Positions 63,856-64,000 of a stretch of DNA of 64,000 nucleotides are shown here, in pieces. Below the pieces are notes generated by a model. It had not been told where the DNA came from. It made no database searches and worked only from the letters and a program-made list of their open reading frames with translations. This DNA is from Vibrio sp. MEBiC08052 (GTDB lineage Bacteria; Pseudomonadota; Gammaproteobacteria; Enterobacterales; Vibrionaceae). The DNA lies in NCBI RefSeq assembly GCF_001506075.1, contig NZ_KQ947475.1, forward strand, positions 2,920,631-2,984,630. The letters run 5' to 3'. A program made the translations under genes and the position numbers. How positions within the stretch are numbered: the first letter of the stretch is position 1; every line of letters begins with the position of its first letter.

Positions 63856-64000
63856 CAGATTCCCCTCCTTTGGCGAACCTCTTGTTGTTTTCATTGATGA
63901 TATGCCTGATTGAAGTTCACCGTATCAATCACTCACTGCATAAATACAAAACGCATTGCTTTCCACAACAAAATTGTTTTTCACAAAATTGCTTTTCACC

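Overview
The window looks like part of a Vibrio chromosome. The strongest sign is gene order: a VxrAB/WigKR two-component operon lies directly beside pntAB, followed by HlyU-family and ComFB genes and a membrane GGDEF protein. From memory this resembles the V. cholerae small chromosome (VCA0563-VCA0567 area), and nrdDG is also on that chromosome, so chromosome II is likely. Base composition is moderate, with an AT-rich surface-polysaccharide block at about 11.0-13.5 kb. No species is claimed.

Layout. 0-0.5 kb: a GNAT acetyltransferase cut by the window edge. 1.2-5.4 kb (minus): vxrA-vxrB-vxrC plus a TraF-like outer-membrane barrel. 5.5-8.5 kb: pntAB transhydrogenase. 8.7-11 kb: HlyU-family, ComFB and a membrane GGDEF protein. 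11-17 kb: a polysaccharide-modification region, with an MBOAT/SGNH pair on one strand and SxtJ, a 49-residue DUF5989 protein, a NodU/TobZ carbamoyltransferase and a second SGNH protein on the other. 17-26 kb: bounded by two identical tRNA-Gly(TCC) genes, the first next to 17 perfect copies of a 7-bp repeat; between them lie ETF-QO/EtfAB/acyl-CoA dehydrogenase and a GH36 alpha-galactosidase with a MelR-like regulator. 26-33.5 kb: a small unknown gene, modABC, a periplasmic-binding/GGDEF pair and a chemoreceptor.

33.7-46.9 kb is a purine salvage and catabolism locus. It holds a RutR-like TetR regulator, a nucleoside-type ABC importer (ATPase, two permeases, BMP-family binding protein), xanthine dehydrogenase XdhAB with its maturation factor XdhC, OHCU decarboxylase, HIU hydrolase and guanine deaminase. 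Three RutR-like operators sit in front of the ABC operon, the BMP gene and xdhA, so the locus is probably one regulon. No urate oxidase is seen in the window.

47-64 kb: secreted proteins and a lipoprotein, a RAYT-type (REP-associated) tyrosine transposase, a MacAB/outer-membrane-factor efflux operon whose MacA signal anchor lies in another reading frame, an SH3 protein, nrdDG behind FNR and NrdR boxes, and an RND pump with its adaptor.

The most unusual theme is a short dispersed repeat with core GGACAGAC. It occurs in clusters of two to four, 21-44 bp apart, in intergenic DNA, on both sides of the RAYT gene, and inside four open reading frames (alpha-galactosidase, ABC ATPase, XdhB, RND adaptor). 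There it keeps the frame open and mostly adds Gly-Gln-Thr tracts to the proteins. About 19 exact cores plus variants can be counted by eye.
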